Below, piece by piece: positions 1-6,913 of a stretch of 45,068 nt of DNA (position 1 is the first letter of the stretch; each line of letters starts with the position of its first letter). The notes beneath the pieces were generated by a model. It saw only the letters and a program-made list of their open reading frames with translations, did no database searches and was not told the origin of the DNA. Source of the DNA: a virus. The DNA lies in the IMG/VR virus record IMGVR_UViG_3300037508_000925, positions 1-45,068 of that record; one strand, given 5' to 3'. Both the position numbers and the translations under genes were made by a program.

Positions 1-52
1 GCCAATAAATAAACCTAGACCCAATCCGTTCTATATTGTACCTACTGGTTAA
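1..52 (+). CDS. 3' end of an upstream gene (partial)
   Basis: The frame beginning at base 2 is open and reads PINKPRPNPFYIVPTG before a TAA at 50-52. That stop overlaps the ATG of the next gene (TAATG), the same tight junction seen throughout this operon. Only 16 residues are visible, too few to name the protein. From its place just before the hub gene it is probably another baseplate protein; that is inference. Confidence 0.6.
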   Translation, partial: PINKPRPNPFYIVPTG

Positions 53-1320
53 TGTCTGCAGAAAATAGTTTTGAATATGGTCAGTTTAAATTAAAACTTC
101 TCAAATCAAGTTCCAATCTTACGGAAATTAATTTGGGATCAAATTCTATTTCCAGTTTTTCATTATATGAAAATGTGATGTCTCCTGGAATGACTGCTAA
201 CATTGTGTTTGGGGCAGTAGATATTCTTGGTTCAAATGGTCTTGAATTATATGGTGGGGAAGAGTTAACTGGTTCTATAAGAGTTCCTGAATTTCCTGAA
301 ACAGAAATCAGAATTTCTTTTAGAGTCAGAAGTATGCAAGTCATAAAGCAATCAAACAAAAGTGTTTATAATTTAGAATTAGTCTCATTTGAAACACTTA
401 AGAATGAAGTTGTTAGAATACCAAATAGATTTGATGGTAATATAGCCACTAGTGTAGAAAAAATATTCAAAGCTCTTGGTAGTAATAAAAATATAAAAAC
501 AGAAGCAACATCGAACAAATATTCTTTTATAGGAAATAACAAAAGACCATTTGATTTGTTTACATTTTTAATGCCAAAGGCAGTATCATCTGGTGAGAAA
601 AAATCACCAGGATATTTTTTCTTTGAAACCCAAGATGGATTTGTTTTTAAAAGTATTAACACGCTTTTAAAGGGATCTAATGATACATTAATTTACACTC
701 AAGATGAAGCAAAGGTTGAAAAAAATGCTGGAGAAAAATATAGAATTTTGACTTCTTATGTTCAAAAAAACAATGACATCTTGAATTCATTAAGACTTGG
801 AATGTATTCAAACAATAACTTCTTTTACAATTTGTATACTAATGAGCCAAAATTTGTTGACTATAAACTACAACAGAAGTATAATAAAGAGATAGAAACC
901 TCAGCACAAAAACTAACAGAAACATATCCACCATTACCAGGAAACATACAAGAATTTCCCTCTAGATATTATGTTAGAACTTTAGATGTTGGGAATCTAG
1001 ATAAAACTGGCAAGCTGAGTACGGATACAATGTATCCAGATCTACCTAAATATCAATCAGAAGCTGTGGTAAGATACAATCTTCTATTTTCACAAGTGTT
1101 GAAAATTACTATTCCATGTAATCCATCTTTAAGAGTTGGTCAAGTAATAGAATGTAGAATTCCAGAATCAGCTTCCACTTTGAAAAACAAAAGTTATGAG
1201 TCTCAAAATACAGGTCGTTATATGATATCTGCTTTATGTCATGCATTCGCTGGTAAACAATGTTATACTAGTCTTGAATTAATTAGAGATTCTTACGAAA
1301 TTAAAACTCAGATAGCATAA
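52..1320 (+). CDS. Baseplate hub protein, T4 gp27-like
   Basis: A 422-aa protein, close to the 391 aa of T4 gp27. It is predicted to form part of the central baseplate hub that connects the tail tube to the spike. The N-terminal part (LNLGSNSISSFSLYENV-like strands, then a GAVDILGSNGLELYGGEEL segment) has the beta-rich look of hub proteins of the gp27/late-control-D class. The C-terminal part (around LRVGQVIECRIPES and GRYMISALCHAF) resembles the closing beta domain of those proteins. The gene lies two genes before the gp5-like spike, its expected partner. The start overlaps the previous stop. The family is assigned from overall character and context, not from a catalytic motif. Confidence 0.65.
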   Translation: MSAENSFEYGQFKLKLLKSSSNLTEINLGSNSISSFSLYENVMSPGMTANIVFGAVDILGSNGLELYGGEELTGSIRVPEFPETEIRISFRVRSMQVIKQSNKSVYNLELVSFETLKNEVVRIPNRFDGNIATSVEKIFKALGSNKNIKTEATSNKYSFIGNNKRPFDLFTFLMPKAVSSGEKKSPGYFFFETQDGFVFKSINTLLKGSNDTLIYTQDEAKVEKNAGEKYRILTSYVQKNNDILNSLRLGMYSNNNFFYNLYTNEPKFVDYKLQQKYNKEIETSAQKLTETYPPLPGNIQEFPSRYYVRTLDVGNLDKTGKLSTDTMYPDLPKYQSEAVVRYNLLFSQVLKITIPCNPSLRVGQVIECRIPESASTLKNKSYESQNTGRYMISALCHAFAGKQCYTSLELIRDSYEIKTQIA

Positions 1321-1321
1321 A

Positions 1322-1534
1322 ATGGAAAACATCGAAGCACACATCAAAAAAGATAAAGAGATACTTGAAGATCCCACGGTATCTCCACAAATGCGTCGTC
1401 ACATTGAGGGTGAACTTGAAGAATTAAAATCCTATCAAGAACGTCATCCTGAAGATACGCATGATCCAACTCCACTTGAACTTTATTGTGATACAAATCC
1501 AAACGCTCCCGAATGTAAAATTTTTGAAGACTAA
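1322..1534 (+). CDS. cp12: CP12-like Calvin-cycle regulatory protein
   Basis: A 70-aa protein. In cyanobacteria CP12 is a small disordered protein that ties GAPDH and phosphoribulokinase into an inactive complex and so turns down the Calvin cycle. The C-terminus reads PLELYCDTNPNAPECKIFED: a C-x8-C pair (Cys56, Cys65) with the acidic YED/FED-type tail that enters the GAPDH active site. Residues 29-38 (EGELEELKSY) sit where CP12 carries its AWDxVEELQAE helix. The N-terminal cysteine pair of typical cyanobacterial CP12 is absent. It lies inside the baseplate hub operon, one base after the hub gene, and its TAATG junction overlaps the spike gene, so it is probably made late with structural proteins. 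Binding to host GAPDH is inferred from family knowledge. Confidence 0.78.
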   Translation: MENIEAHIKKDKEILEDPTVSPQMRRHIEGELEELKSYQERHPEDTHDPTPLELYCDTNPNAPECKIFED

Positions 1535-3645
1535 TGTTTCTTGATCAATCTTCCAATCAATTAGTTAAAACACACTATCTTGGAAGAGATGGTTTTGTAT
1601 GGTGGCTTGGAGCTGTTTCAGTTCCTGCATCTTCCAAATCAAGCACATCAAATCTTCCTGCAAAGAAAGACAAAGAACCTCTATATTACAATAGAGTAAA
1701 GGTAAGAATTTTTGGTTACCACACTAAAGATGGTGGTAAATTACCAGACACTGATTTGCCATGGGCACATATTTTAGTTCCACCTGGAACTGCAAATGGT
1801 GTACTTTCGCAAGGACAGGCACATCAATACAAAGGTGGAGAAACTGTATTTGGATTTTTCTTAGATGGTGATGATGGGCAGCAACCTGTCATTGTTGGAT
1901 CTTTGTATAAAGGATCTGACATTAGAGATAAAATTAGCACCACACAAGTTGTTCAGCAACAAAGTTCTGAATTTTTATCAGTAAGCCCTGGTGAATTGGG
2001 GCAGCATCAAATACCTGTAGGAAATAATACTCCAGGTGGACAAAATGTTATAACGGGTGTAGGTAGTTCTACTAATGCTGGAATATCTACGGCACAATCC
2101 AAGAGTGGAATCGAAGATAAAGCAAGACAGAAACCACAGTTTTGTACATTAGCTGATAAAAAGTTTGCAGCTACCAGTGATATAAAATCTAATCCACCAA
2201 ACATATGTAAAACTGATAAAGTTTCTAAGATTGAAGATTTCTTAGAAGATTTTATTAATAGGATGGAAGGATATCAAGCTTACGCTAATTTATATGTTGG
2301 AGGAATTTCTAATAAAATTGGAAACATAGAAAGTGAAATAAGAGAATCTGCAATGTTAATATCTAGTGTCTTTACTGACATGGTTAAGTGGGGAATGAAA
2401 TGGTTATTTGATTACATATCCAAAAAGATGGATAATTTAATTGCAGACTTGTTTCCAAAACCAAAACAAAATGCTGCAGGTCAAGTTGTAAGAACTTATC
2501 TGTCAACCATCTATTGTTTGTTTAAAAAATTCATTAAAAAAATTCTTACATATGTTATCAATCAATTAAAAGCTTTAGTTGGTCAAGTGTTAGGAACTAG
2601 TGTTTGTTTGATTGAAAACTTTGTCGGGCAAATGCTATCCAGTATGTTTAACTCATTGTCTGATGCAATCGGTCCAACGTTACAGCAGTTAAGTAATTTC
2701 TTAGGTGGAGCTTTGGGAAATGCAAGTGATATTCTTACTCAAGCAATGAATGCAGTTGGCTTTATTAAAGGCTTGCTTAATTGTGAAGAAAGAAACTGTA
2801 AACCTCCTCAAAAATTTACTACAAGATATGGCCCTTCGCAAAAAGAAATTGATAACTTTAATAAGATTTTAAAGAAAGCTGGTTCTGGAGGACTAAAAAA
2901 TCTTAGAGATGATCTTTATAGAGATCTTGGATTGGAAGGAGTTGATCTTCAATTTGGAAGTTGTACACCTGAAGTTTTACGTTGTGGCCCTCCATCAATT
3001 GCTATTCTTGGCGGCGGAGGAAATGGAGCATCTGCCCTAGCAATTGTTAACAATGTTGGTCAAATGATTGGGGCATCTATTTTGAGTGGCGGGTCTGGAT
3101 ATTTTGCGCCACCTTATATTTCTATCATAGATTCTTGTAACAATGGTGAAGGTGCAAAAGCAACTGCAGTTGTTGAAAATGGTCAGGTATCTAGAATATT
3201 AATTACTGAACCTGGATCTGGGTATTTAAATGGACAAACATATCAAGAGATAGGTTCTGAACCAGTTGAAATTTCATCTGATAATAATAATGATACAAAT
3301 TCAAATTCATATGTAACACAATTAACAAACGTTGATGTCGATAATATTGGATTGGGTTACGGAGATGGCACATCTGTTCTTGTAATTCCAGGAGATAACG
3401 ATATTGGTCAAGTAACTTTACCTGAATTTGATTTATCTTTTGGTCCAAATGGATCTGTCACAGGAGTAACAATTACTAAACCTGGATATGGATTCACACA
3501 GATACCAGAAATTTTATTAATTAGTTTGTCTGGTGCAGGAGCTACCTTAAAACCAAGCTTTAAATTTATTCAGGTAAATAAAGAAGAAGAAGGAGAACTT
3601 GGAGTCGGTAGAGTGGTTAAAGTCGTCGATTGTGTACAAAAATGA
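1534..3645 (+). CDS. gp5: Baseplate spike/hub protein, T4 gp5-like
   Basis: A 703-aa protein. Residues about 18-130 form the OB-fold domain of gp5/VgrG spikes: FVWWLGAV, then NRVKVRIFGYHT, DLPWAHILVPPGTANG and GGETVFGFFLDGDDGQQPVIVGSLY. In T4 this domain sits on gp27. I do not recognise the lysozyme domain that follows in T4 gp5. Residues about 225-420 are instead largely helical and hydrophobic. The C-terminal third has at least three Gly/Ser-rich beta units (GGSGYFAPPYISI, PGSGYLNGQTY, KPGYGFTQIPEIL) that look like a repeated small beta fold. The final ATGA overlaps the needle gene. Spike role is well supported; the middle and C-terminal functions are not clear. Confidence 0.8.
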   Translation: MFLDQSSNQLVKTHYLGRDGFVWWLGAVSVPASSKSSTSNLPAKKDKEPLYYNRVKVRIFGYHTKDGGKLPDTDLPWAHILVPPGTANGVLSQGQAHQYKGGETVFGFFLDGDDGQQPVIVGSLYKGSDIRDKISTTQVVQQQSSEFLSVSPGELGQHQIPVGNNTPGGQNVITGVGSSTNAGISTAQSKSGIEDKARQKPQFCTLADKKFAATSDIKSNPPNICKTDKVSKIEDFLEDFINRMEGYQAYANLYVGGISNKIGNIESEIRESAMLISSVFTDMVKWGMKWLFDYISKKMDNLIADLFPKPKQNAAGQVVRTYLSTIYCLFKKFIKKILTYVINQLKALVGQVLGTSVCLIENFVGQMLSSMFNSLSDAIGPTLQQLSNFLGGALGNASDILTQAMNAVGFIKGLLNCEERNCKPPQKFTTRYGPSQKEIDNFNKILKKAGSGGLKNLRDDLYRDLGLEGVDLQFGSCTPEVLRCGPPSIAILGGGGNGASALAIVNNVGQMIGASILSGGSGYFAPPYISIIDSCNNGEGAKATAVVENGQVSRILITEPGSGYLNGQTYQEIGSEPVEISSDNNNDTNSNSYVTQLTNVDVDNIGLGYGDGTSVLVIPGDNDIGQVTLPEFDLSFGPNGSVTGVTITKPGYGFTQIPEILLISLSGAGATLKPSFKFIQVNKEEEGELGVGRVVKVVDCVQK

Positions 3646-4217
3646 GCATAGATCTAGACATAAAAAATAATTATAGAATAGATGGTGGAAATACTTTACC
3701 CATTCATGGTAAAGTAAATTATTCTATGATCTGTAAAAATGGTGATGGTGAAATTTATGGAGAGAATGATGGTCGAAATGTAAAAGTTGTTAGTGGATTT
3801 TCTTGTGAAGTTGTTGGAACAGAGCTTCCACCAAACTCTGATGCAAATCAACCATACGTTCCTGCAAAATGGATTCGTGCCGCAAAAGGCGATATTATGA
3901 TTGAAGCTCCTTCTGGAACTTTATATTTAAACGCAAGAAATGTAGTCATAAATGCTTCAGGTCCTGAAACTGATAATGAATCTAATGGAAATGTTGATAT
4001 CATCGCAACAAATGATATTAATTTGACATCATCTGATACCGTTAAAGTTGCAGCTACAAATATAAGTATGAGTGCAAGTTTGGCTATGGATTTGGCAGGA
4101 AAATCCTTCTTAAATATTGCTGGTAGTATGTCAACTGGTGGGTCAACGATAGATTTGTCCAGAGGCATTCTTGGTGCAACAAATAGTATTTTAAAATCAT
4201 TAACTGGCATAGGATAA
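3642..4217 (+). CDS. Beta-helical needle protein, gp5 C-terminal-like
   Basis: A 191-aa protein starting at the ATG inside the ATGA overlap with the gp5-like gene. An in-frame ATG twelve bases upstream is possible but lies inside the previous gene. Residues about 80-165 are a string of short alternating strands (GDIMIEAPSGTLYLNARNVV, NVDIIATNDINLTSSDTVKV, ISMSASLAMDLAG). This rhythm is typical of the intertwined triple beta-helix that forms the membrane-piercing needle of gp5/VgrG spikes. In T4 the needle is the C-terminus of gp5; here it appears to be a separate chain, which fits the different C-terminus of the gene before it. The role is inferred from fold character and position. Confidence 0.65.
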   Translation: MSIDLDIKNNYRIDGGNTLPIHGKVNYSMICKNGDGEIYGENDGRNVKVVSGFSCEVVGTELPPNSDANQPYVPAKWIRAAKGDIMIEAPSGTLYLNARNVVINASGPETDNESNGNVDIIATNDINLTSSDTVKVAATNISMSASLAMDLAGKSFLNIAGSMSTGGSTIDLSRGILGATNSILKSLTGIG

Positions 4218-4221
4218 TATT

Positions 4222-5166
4222 ATGAATTTTCCATCTTTAGGTGTAGAAAACAATTTTCATGTTGGATTGTCAGATCCAACATTCATTCCCAAAAATCCAT
4301 TAGCACTTCCAGGTCTTGCAACAATTAACGGGCCTTTAATTGTTGGTGGGACATTGGTTGATGGTATTATGGGGCCTGCTTTCCCCAAAACATCAGTAGT
4401 AAATATTATTCCATCTCTTAACGCTGTTGGAACAGCGTTAAAAATCAGTGCGTTAGGTGATGGGATTGCCCCGTTTCCTGGAATTGGTTTGCAAGTCAGT
4501 GCTACAAGTCATAATATTATTGCAAGTAGCATCACAACATTGACAAGTCCAACGACAACAATTAAAGGATCATTGGTTGATGTTCTTGCACCAACTTTTG
4601 TAAAAACATTATTAAATGTTAATGGTGTATTTTTTGTTGAGAAAATCGCAACATTTAAAAATGCAGTTTTTACGGGAACCGTTACTGCAAATGCAAGAAT
4701 TACTGCTAATGCTGGCATAACTGTAACTGGTTTGGGTGATGTTACAACGGAAGTTAATCTTGCCAAAGCGTTGCCTGCTAAACCATTTGATATTCCACAT
4801 CCTTCAAAATCAAATCATAGACTGAGACATGTTGCAATTGAAGGTCCAGAAATTGCTGTTTTTTATAGAGGAAAATTGGACGGAGAACATATCATTAAAC
4901 TTCCAGAGTATTGGAAAGATCTTGTTGATGAAGATAGTATTACAGTACAATTAACTGCATGGAAAAATTCTGATTCAACTTTGTATGTAAAAAATATTAA
5001 TGCACACGAAATTGTTATTGGATCTGAAAAGTTAACCAAAGTTTACTGTCATTATACTGTGTTTGCTGAAAGAAAAGATTTAGATAAATTAGTAGTAGAA
5101 TACGAAGGAACTTCGGTAAAAGATTATCCTGGTCAAGATTTTATAGGTATTAATAATGGCAACTGA
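4222..5166 (+). CDS. Baseplate/tail structural protein with fibre-like domains
   Basis: A 314-aa protein. The first 180 residues are rich in short hydrophobic and threonine strands (TTLTSPTTTIKGSLV; TGTVTANARITANAGITVTG) like the beta-rich shafts of tail proteins. From residue 193 comes a distinct domain, HPSKSNHRLRHVAIEGPE followed by VFYRGKL and IKLPEYW, a sequence type I associate with C-terminal domains of cyanophage fibre and structural proteins but cannot name. It starts four bases after the needle gene and overlaps the next gene by 11 bases. A position next to the spike suggests a baseplate or short-fibre part. Its exact role is unknown. Confidence 0.5.
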   Translation: MNFPSLGVENNFHVGLSDPTFIPKNPLALPGLATINGPLIVGGTLVDGIMGPAFPKTSVVNIIPSLNAVGTALKISALGDGIAPFPGIGLQVSATSHNIIASSITTLTSPTTTIKGSLVDVLAPTFVKTLLNVNGVFFVEKIATFKNAVFTGTVTANARITANAGITVTGLGDVTTEVNLAKALPAKPFDIPHPSKSNHRLRHVAIEGPEIAVFYRGKLDGEHIIKLPEYWKDLVDEDSITVQLTAWKNSDSTLYVKNINAHEIVIGSEKLTKVYCHYTVFAERKDLDKLVVEYEGTSVKDYPGQDFIGINNGN

Positions 5167-5893
5167 ACAATCAAAAAGAACAATCAGCTCACTAAACGAT
5201 AAAATTAGTGAAAACAATTTAGCTATTGATTCTATTACTCCATTAATTCCTCCAGTTGAAGATAAGATCAATGATTTTCTTCCTTCAATCCAGGCGTTTG
5301 ACAATCAAATTATTGCAATTAATGCACAAATACAAACAAAACAAGCCCAGATCGTTAGTATAGGTGCAACAGCTCAATCTGTGGTTGGTTGTGGAACAAC
5401 AACAACGACAACAGTTAATCGTGATCTATTGCAGGCAAATACTTGGAACATAAACACGTCATCTTATAATGGCGACCAGCCATATGGAAATATTACTGCA
5501 ACTACGTTGACGACAAATAATAGCGGCATAGGATCTTTTAATGTTTATACTAACAGTGGTGGAGCATCTCTTGGCACATATTATTCCTTAACTGGGCCTG
5601 GTTATTTGACAGGAACTAATGGGATCGCCACAGTAACACCAACAGCATCAGATAACGCTACATGTACTGCATGTAAAACTGCTATTGCAACATTGGAAAG
5701 TGAAATAAATTCATTAAGATCACAAGCATCTGCATTGATAACAACTGCAAATACTTTGAAGGGAGAAAGAACTGAATCTGAAATCAGACGTTATGGTTTG
5801 AGAAAAGGCATTGAGCAACTTCAAGCAGATACTGCAAGAGTAGGTTCAGTTCTAACCATCTTGACAGATCCAAGCAATGATGCTATAATTTAA
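5156..5893 (+). CDS. Coiled-coil structural protein, unknown role
   Basis: A 245-aa protein not recognised as a named family. Residues about 8-72 and 172-235 look like coiled coils (heptad-like SSLNDKISENNLAIDSI; TLESEINSLRSQASALITTA). Between them lies a Thr/Asn/Gly-rich beta segment with a TTTTTT run and a CTACK motif. Two coiled coils around a beta domain suit a trimeric virion part. It closes the baseplate operon. Its last 30 bases hold a full-consensus sigma70 promoter, which marks the border with the tRNA block. Confidence 0.5.
   Translation: MATEQSKRTISSLNDKISENNLAIDSITPLIPPVEDKINDFLPSIQAFDNQIIAINAQIQTKQAQIVSIGATAQSVVGCGTTTTTTVNRDLLQANTWNINTSSYNGDQPYGNITATTLTTNNSGIGSFNVYTNSGGASLGTYYSLTGPGYLTGTNGIATVTPTASDNATCTACKTAIATLESEINSLRSQASALITTANTLKGERTESEIRRYGLRKGIEQLQADTARVGSVLTILTDPSNDAII
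5861..5889 (+). promoter_or_regulatory. Perfect consensus sigma70 promoter inside a gene end
   Basis: TTGACA (5861-5866), a 17-base spacer and TATAAT (5884-5889) match the bacterial housekeeping consensus at all 12 positions. It lies in the last codons of the coiled-coil protein gene and faces the small gene at 5954 and the tRNA block. Transcription should begin near 5896. It would let host RNA polymerase read the tRNA cluster independently of late baseplate transcription. Confidence 0.85.
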
Positions 5894-5916
5894 GAGTCCG
5901 TGTGAAGGAATGCGTT

Positions 5917-5934
5917 GGGGGAAGAAATTCCCCC
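5917..5934 (+). other. Leader hairpin with GAAA tetraloop
   Basis: GGGGGAA-GAAA-TTCCCCC is a perfect 7-bp stem closed by a GNRA-type loop. It lies about 20 bases after the predicted start of the 5861-5889 promoter and 20 bases before the next ATG. No U-tract follows, so it is not a classic intrinsic terminator. It may stop readthrough from the baseplate operon, be a processing site, or protect the RNA 5' end. Confidence 0.6.
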
Positions 5935-5953
5935 TCCCCAATCATTGAATCTT

Positions 5954-6124
5954 ATGAGACCAGAAACTAGAAAATCAATGGAAATGCTGTTTAATGCAAA
6001 ATGGAACTTGCCAAAAGCAGCGGAACATGCTAGACTTACCAACAAGGAAATGAAAATTACTTTTAACGAGTATTGCAATTTCCATCCCCCGATTTATGGG
6101 GTTGACAACCAAGAGAATACCTGA
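5954..6124 (+). CDS. Small conserved-looking cyanophage protein
   Basis: A 56-aa protein starting at ATG 5954 (MRPETRKSMEMLF). A TTG 39 bases upstream is also open but lies in the leader hairpin, so the ATG is preferred. It is mostly helical, with MEMLFNAKWNLPKAAEHARL resembling a helix-turn-helix-like pair, and ends in NFHPPIYG. Function unknown. Its 3' end contains the promoter for tRNA-Leu. Confidence 0.6.
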   Translation: MRPETRKSMEMLFNAKWNLPKAAEHARLTNKEMKITFNEYCNFHPPIYGVDNQENT

Positions 6125-6130
6125 TAGAAT
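6102..6130 (+). promoter_or_regulatory. sigma70-type promoter for tRNA-Leu
   Basis: TTGACA (6102-6107), a 17-base spacer and TAGAAT (6125-6130, five of six). Predicted transcription starts near 6137, six bases before the mature tRNA-Leu. A short hairpin, CCCC-gatttat-GGGG (6087-6101), ends just before the -35. The promoter overlaps the end of the small gene before it. Confidence 0.8.
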
Positions 6131-6137
6131 TCTCTTG
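6110..6137. repeat. 9-bp inverted repeat across the tRNA promoter -10
   Basis: CAAGAGAAT (6110-6118) and ATTCTCTTG (6129-6137) are exact reverse complements ten bases apart. The pair covers the spacer, the -10 element and the predicted start of the tRNA-Leu promoter. It could be a repressor operator or a hairpin at the 5' end of the precursor. Which of the two cannot be told from sequence. Confidence 0.6.
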
Positions 6138-6142
6138 TTCAC

Positions 6143-6225
6143 GGGCGTATGGTGAAATTGGTAAACACAACTGACTTAAAATCAGTCGGGAGTCTCCCTT
6201 GTCGGTTCAAGTCCGACTATGCCCA
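6143..6225 (+). tRNA. tRNA-Leu (UAA anticodon)
   Basis: Complete cloverleaf of 83 nt. The acceptor arm GGGCGTA pairs with TATGCCC (one G-U), with A as discriminator. The anticodon arm CTGAC-TTAAA-style loop has TAA. A long class II variable arm (CGGGAG...CTCCC) identifies leucine, and the T arm has GTTCAAGTC. The CCA end is not encoded. It would read UUA, a codon suited to the AT-rich phage genes. Confidence 0.93.
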
Positions 6226-6227
6226 TT

Positions 6228-6275
6228 ACCAAAATTGACTTTTGGTTTCAAAAATGGGCGGAAAAAAATCCCGCC
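6228..6275. other. Two hairpins between tRNA-Leu and the next gene
   Basis: ACCAAAA-ttgac-TTTTGGT (6228-6246) is a perfect 7-bp stem three bases after the mature tRNA end. A second stem, GGCGG...CCGCC (6257-6275), has a nine-base A-rich loop. On the reverse strand the second is followed by a T run and could terminate; on the forward strand it is followed by A. The first may be a processing or exonuclease stop at the tRNA 3' end. Confidence 0.5.
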
Positions 6276-6302
6276 AAAAAAATGCCAAAAAGGTTTTTGG
6301 TA

Positions 6303-6310
6303 TCTAAATA
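6303..6310 (+). promoter_or_regulatory. Possible weak T4-like late promoter
   Basis: TCTAAATA differs from the T4 late element TATAAATA at one base and lies 18 bases before the ATG of the 89-aa gene. The match is short and the region is AT-rich, so chance is likely enough to keep confidence low. Confidence 0.3.
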
Positions 6311-6327
6311 ACAAAAAGAATAAAGTT

Positions 6328-6597
6328 ATGAAATACCGTATTGATGCTGCATATTGCTGGTACAATAAGGGAACTCAAATAGTTCTAATGTATTTCATAA
6401 ATCATGTTCCTTTTACATTTGATGAACTTCCAGATGAATCAATTTATGATCTGGATCTTATAGAAGTAGCAGACAAAGAAAGACGTTACGAACCAGAGGA
6501 TTTGTATAAAACATCATTCTATTTGATTGATGAACAATGCCATCCAATGTTATTTGAACTTGAACTGGAAAATCCAGAATGTCTGCCACAAGATTGA
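6328..6597 (+). CDS. Acidic 89-aa protein of unknown function
   Basis: Starts at ATG 6328 (MKYRIDAAYCWYNKGTQ). The open frame extends upstream into tRNA-Leu but that part cannot be coding. The protein is compact, with alternating strand and helix (QIVLMYFINHVPFTFDELPDESIYDLDLIEV) and many acidic residues. It sits between tRNA-Leu and tRNA-Thr, with tRNA-Thr starting two bases after the stop. No family recognised. Confidence 0.6.
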   Translation: MKYRIDAAYCWYNKGTQIVLMYFINHVPFTFDELPDESIYDLDLIEVADKERRYEPEDLYKTSFYLIDEQCHPMLFELELENPECLPQD

Positions 6598-6598
6598 T

Positions 6599-6672
6599 GC
6601 CTGAGTAGCTCAGCTGGATAGAGCAACGGTTTTGTAAACCGTAGGTCGTCGGTTCAAGTCCGACCTTGGGCT
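6599..6672 (+). tRNA. tRNA-Thr (UGU anticodon)
   Basis: Complete 74-nt cloverleaf. The acceptor GCCTGAG pairs with CTTGGGC (two G-U pairs). The D arm contains GTAGCTCAGCTGGATAGAGC. The anticodon stem ACGGT/ACCGT holds TGT in the loop TTTGTAA, and the T arm has GGTTCAAGTCC. No encoded CCA. Confidence 0.93.
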
Positions 6673-6797
6673 TTAGTAGTCGCTAGGCACATAGCCTAGA
6701 AAGACGCTAAAGGGTACAACAAGGAACGTTGTATTAAACAAAGAGTCCCCTATGCCACATCGTAGATTATCGTCGGTGGATACTCTTGCCCTCCTCT
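6673..6797 (+). ncRNA. Structured RNA candidate between two tRNAs
   Basis: This 125-base gap holds no plausible gene but has ordered pairing. (a) A long interrupted hairpin: TTAG 6673-6676 with CTAA 6707-6710, GTC 6679-6681 with GAC 6703-6705, and CTAGGC 6683-6688 with GCCTAG 6694-6699 around loop ACATA. (b) TACAAC 6715-6720 with GTTGTA 6728-6733 and a seven-base loop. (c) AAGAGT 6741-6746 with ACTCTT 6782-6787, enclosing CCAC 6755-6758 with GTGG 6776-6779. It does not fold as a tRNA. T4 also has stable RNAs of unknown function within its tRNA cluster, so an analogous RNA is plausible. Confidence 0.45.
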
Positions 6798-6870
6798 GGG
6801 GAATTAGCTCAGTTGGTAGAGCATCGCCTTTGCAAGGCGGGTGTCAGGAGTTCAAGTCTCCTATTCTCCA
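6798..6870 (+). tRNA. tRNA-Ala (UGC anticodon)
   Basis: Complete 73-nt cloverleaf. The acceptor GGGGAAT pairs with ATTCTCC (one G-U), with A as discriminator. The D arm contains TAGCTCAGTTGGTAGAGC. The anticodon stem CGCCT/AGGCG holds TGC in the loop, and the T arm has GAGTTCAAGTCTC. It is the last tRNA before the fibre region. No encoded CCA. Confidence 0.94.
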
Positions 6871-6873
6871 TGA

Positions 6874-6881
6874 TATAAATA
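6874..6881 (+). promoter_or_regulatory. T4-type late promoter TATAAATA
   Basis: An exact TATAAATA, the late-promoter element of T4-like phages read by polymerase carrying the gp55-type sigma factor and the sliding clamp. It lies four bases after tRNA-Ala and 33 bases before the first giant fibre gene. Confidence 0.85.
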
Positions 6882-6905
6882 AACCATAATAGCTCCTTTA
6901 TGGTT
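6882..6905 (+). other. 8-bp leader hairpin of first fibre gene
   Basis: AACCATAA (6882-6889) and TTATGGTT (6898-6905) form a perfect stem with an eight-base loop directly after the late promoter. It would sit at the 5' end of the late transcript, as stabilising or translation-controlling hairpins do in T4 late genes. Confidence 0.5.
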
Positions 6906-6913
6906 ATATTTCC

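Noticed and set aside
4-11. AATAAATA, close to the T4 late promoter element, upstream of the hub gene
   Set aside because: It lies within the coding end of the previous gene in an overlapping operon, and the first base differs from TATAAATA. Probably chance in AT-rich coding sequence.
6673-6797. Possible group I intron or a fourth tRNA in the spacer
   Set aside because: Both flanking tRNAs are complete, the seven-base loop lacks a proper anticodon context, and I find no P7/P3-like core.
6752-6870. Open frame beginning MPHRRLSSVDTL and running through tRNA-Ala
   Set aside because: It reads through a complete tRNA and gives the SSVGRA-type sequence that tRNA genes commonly produce by chance.
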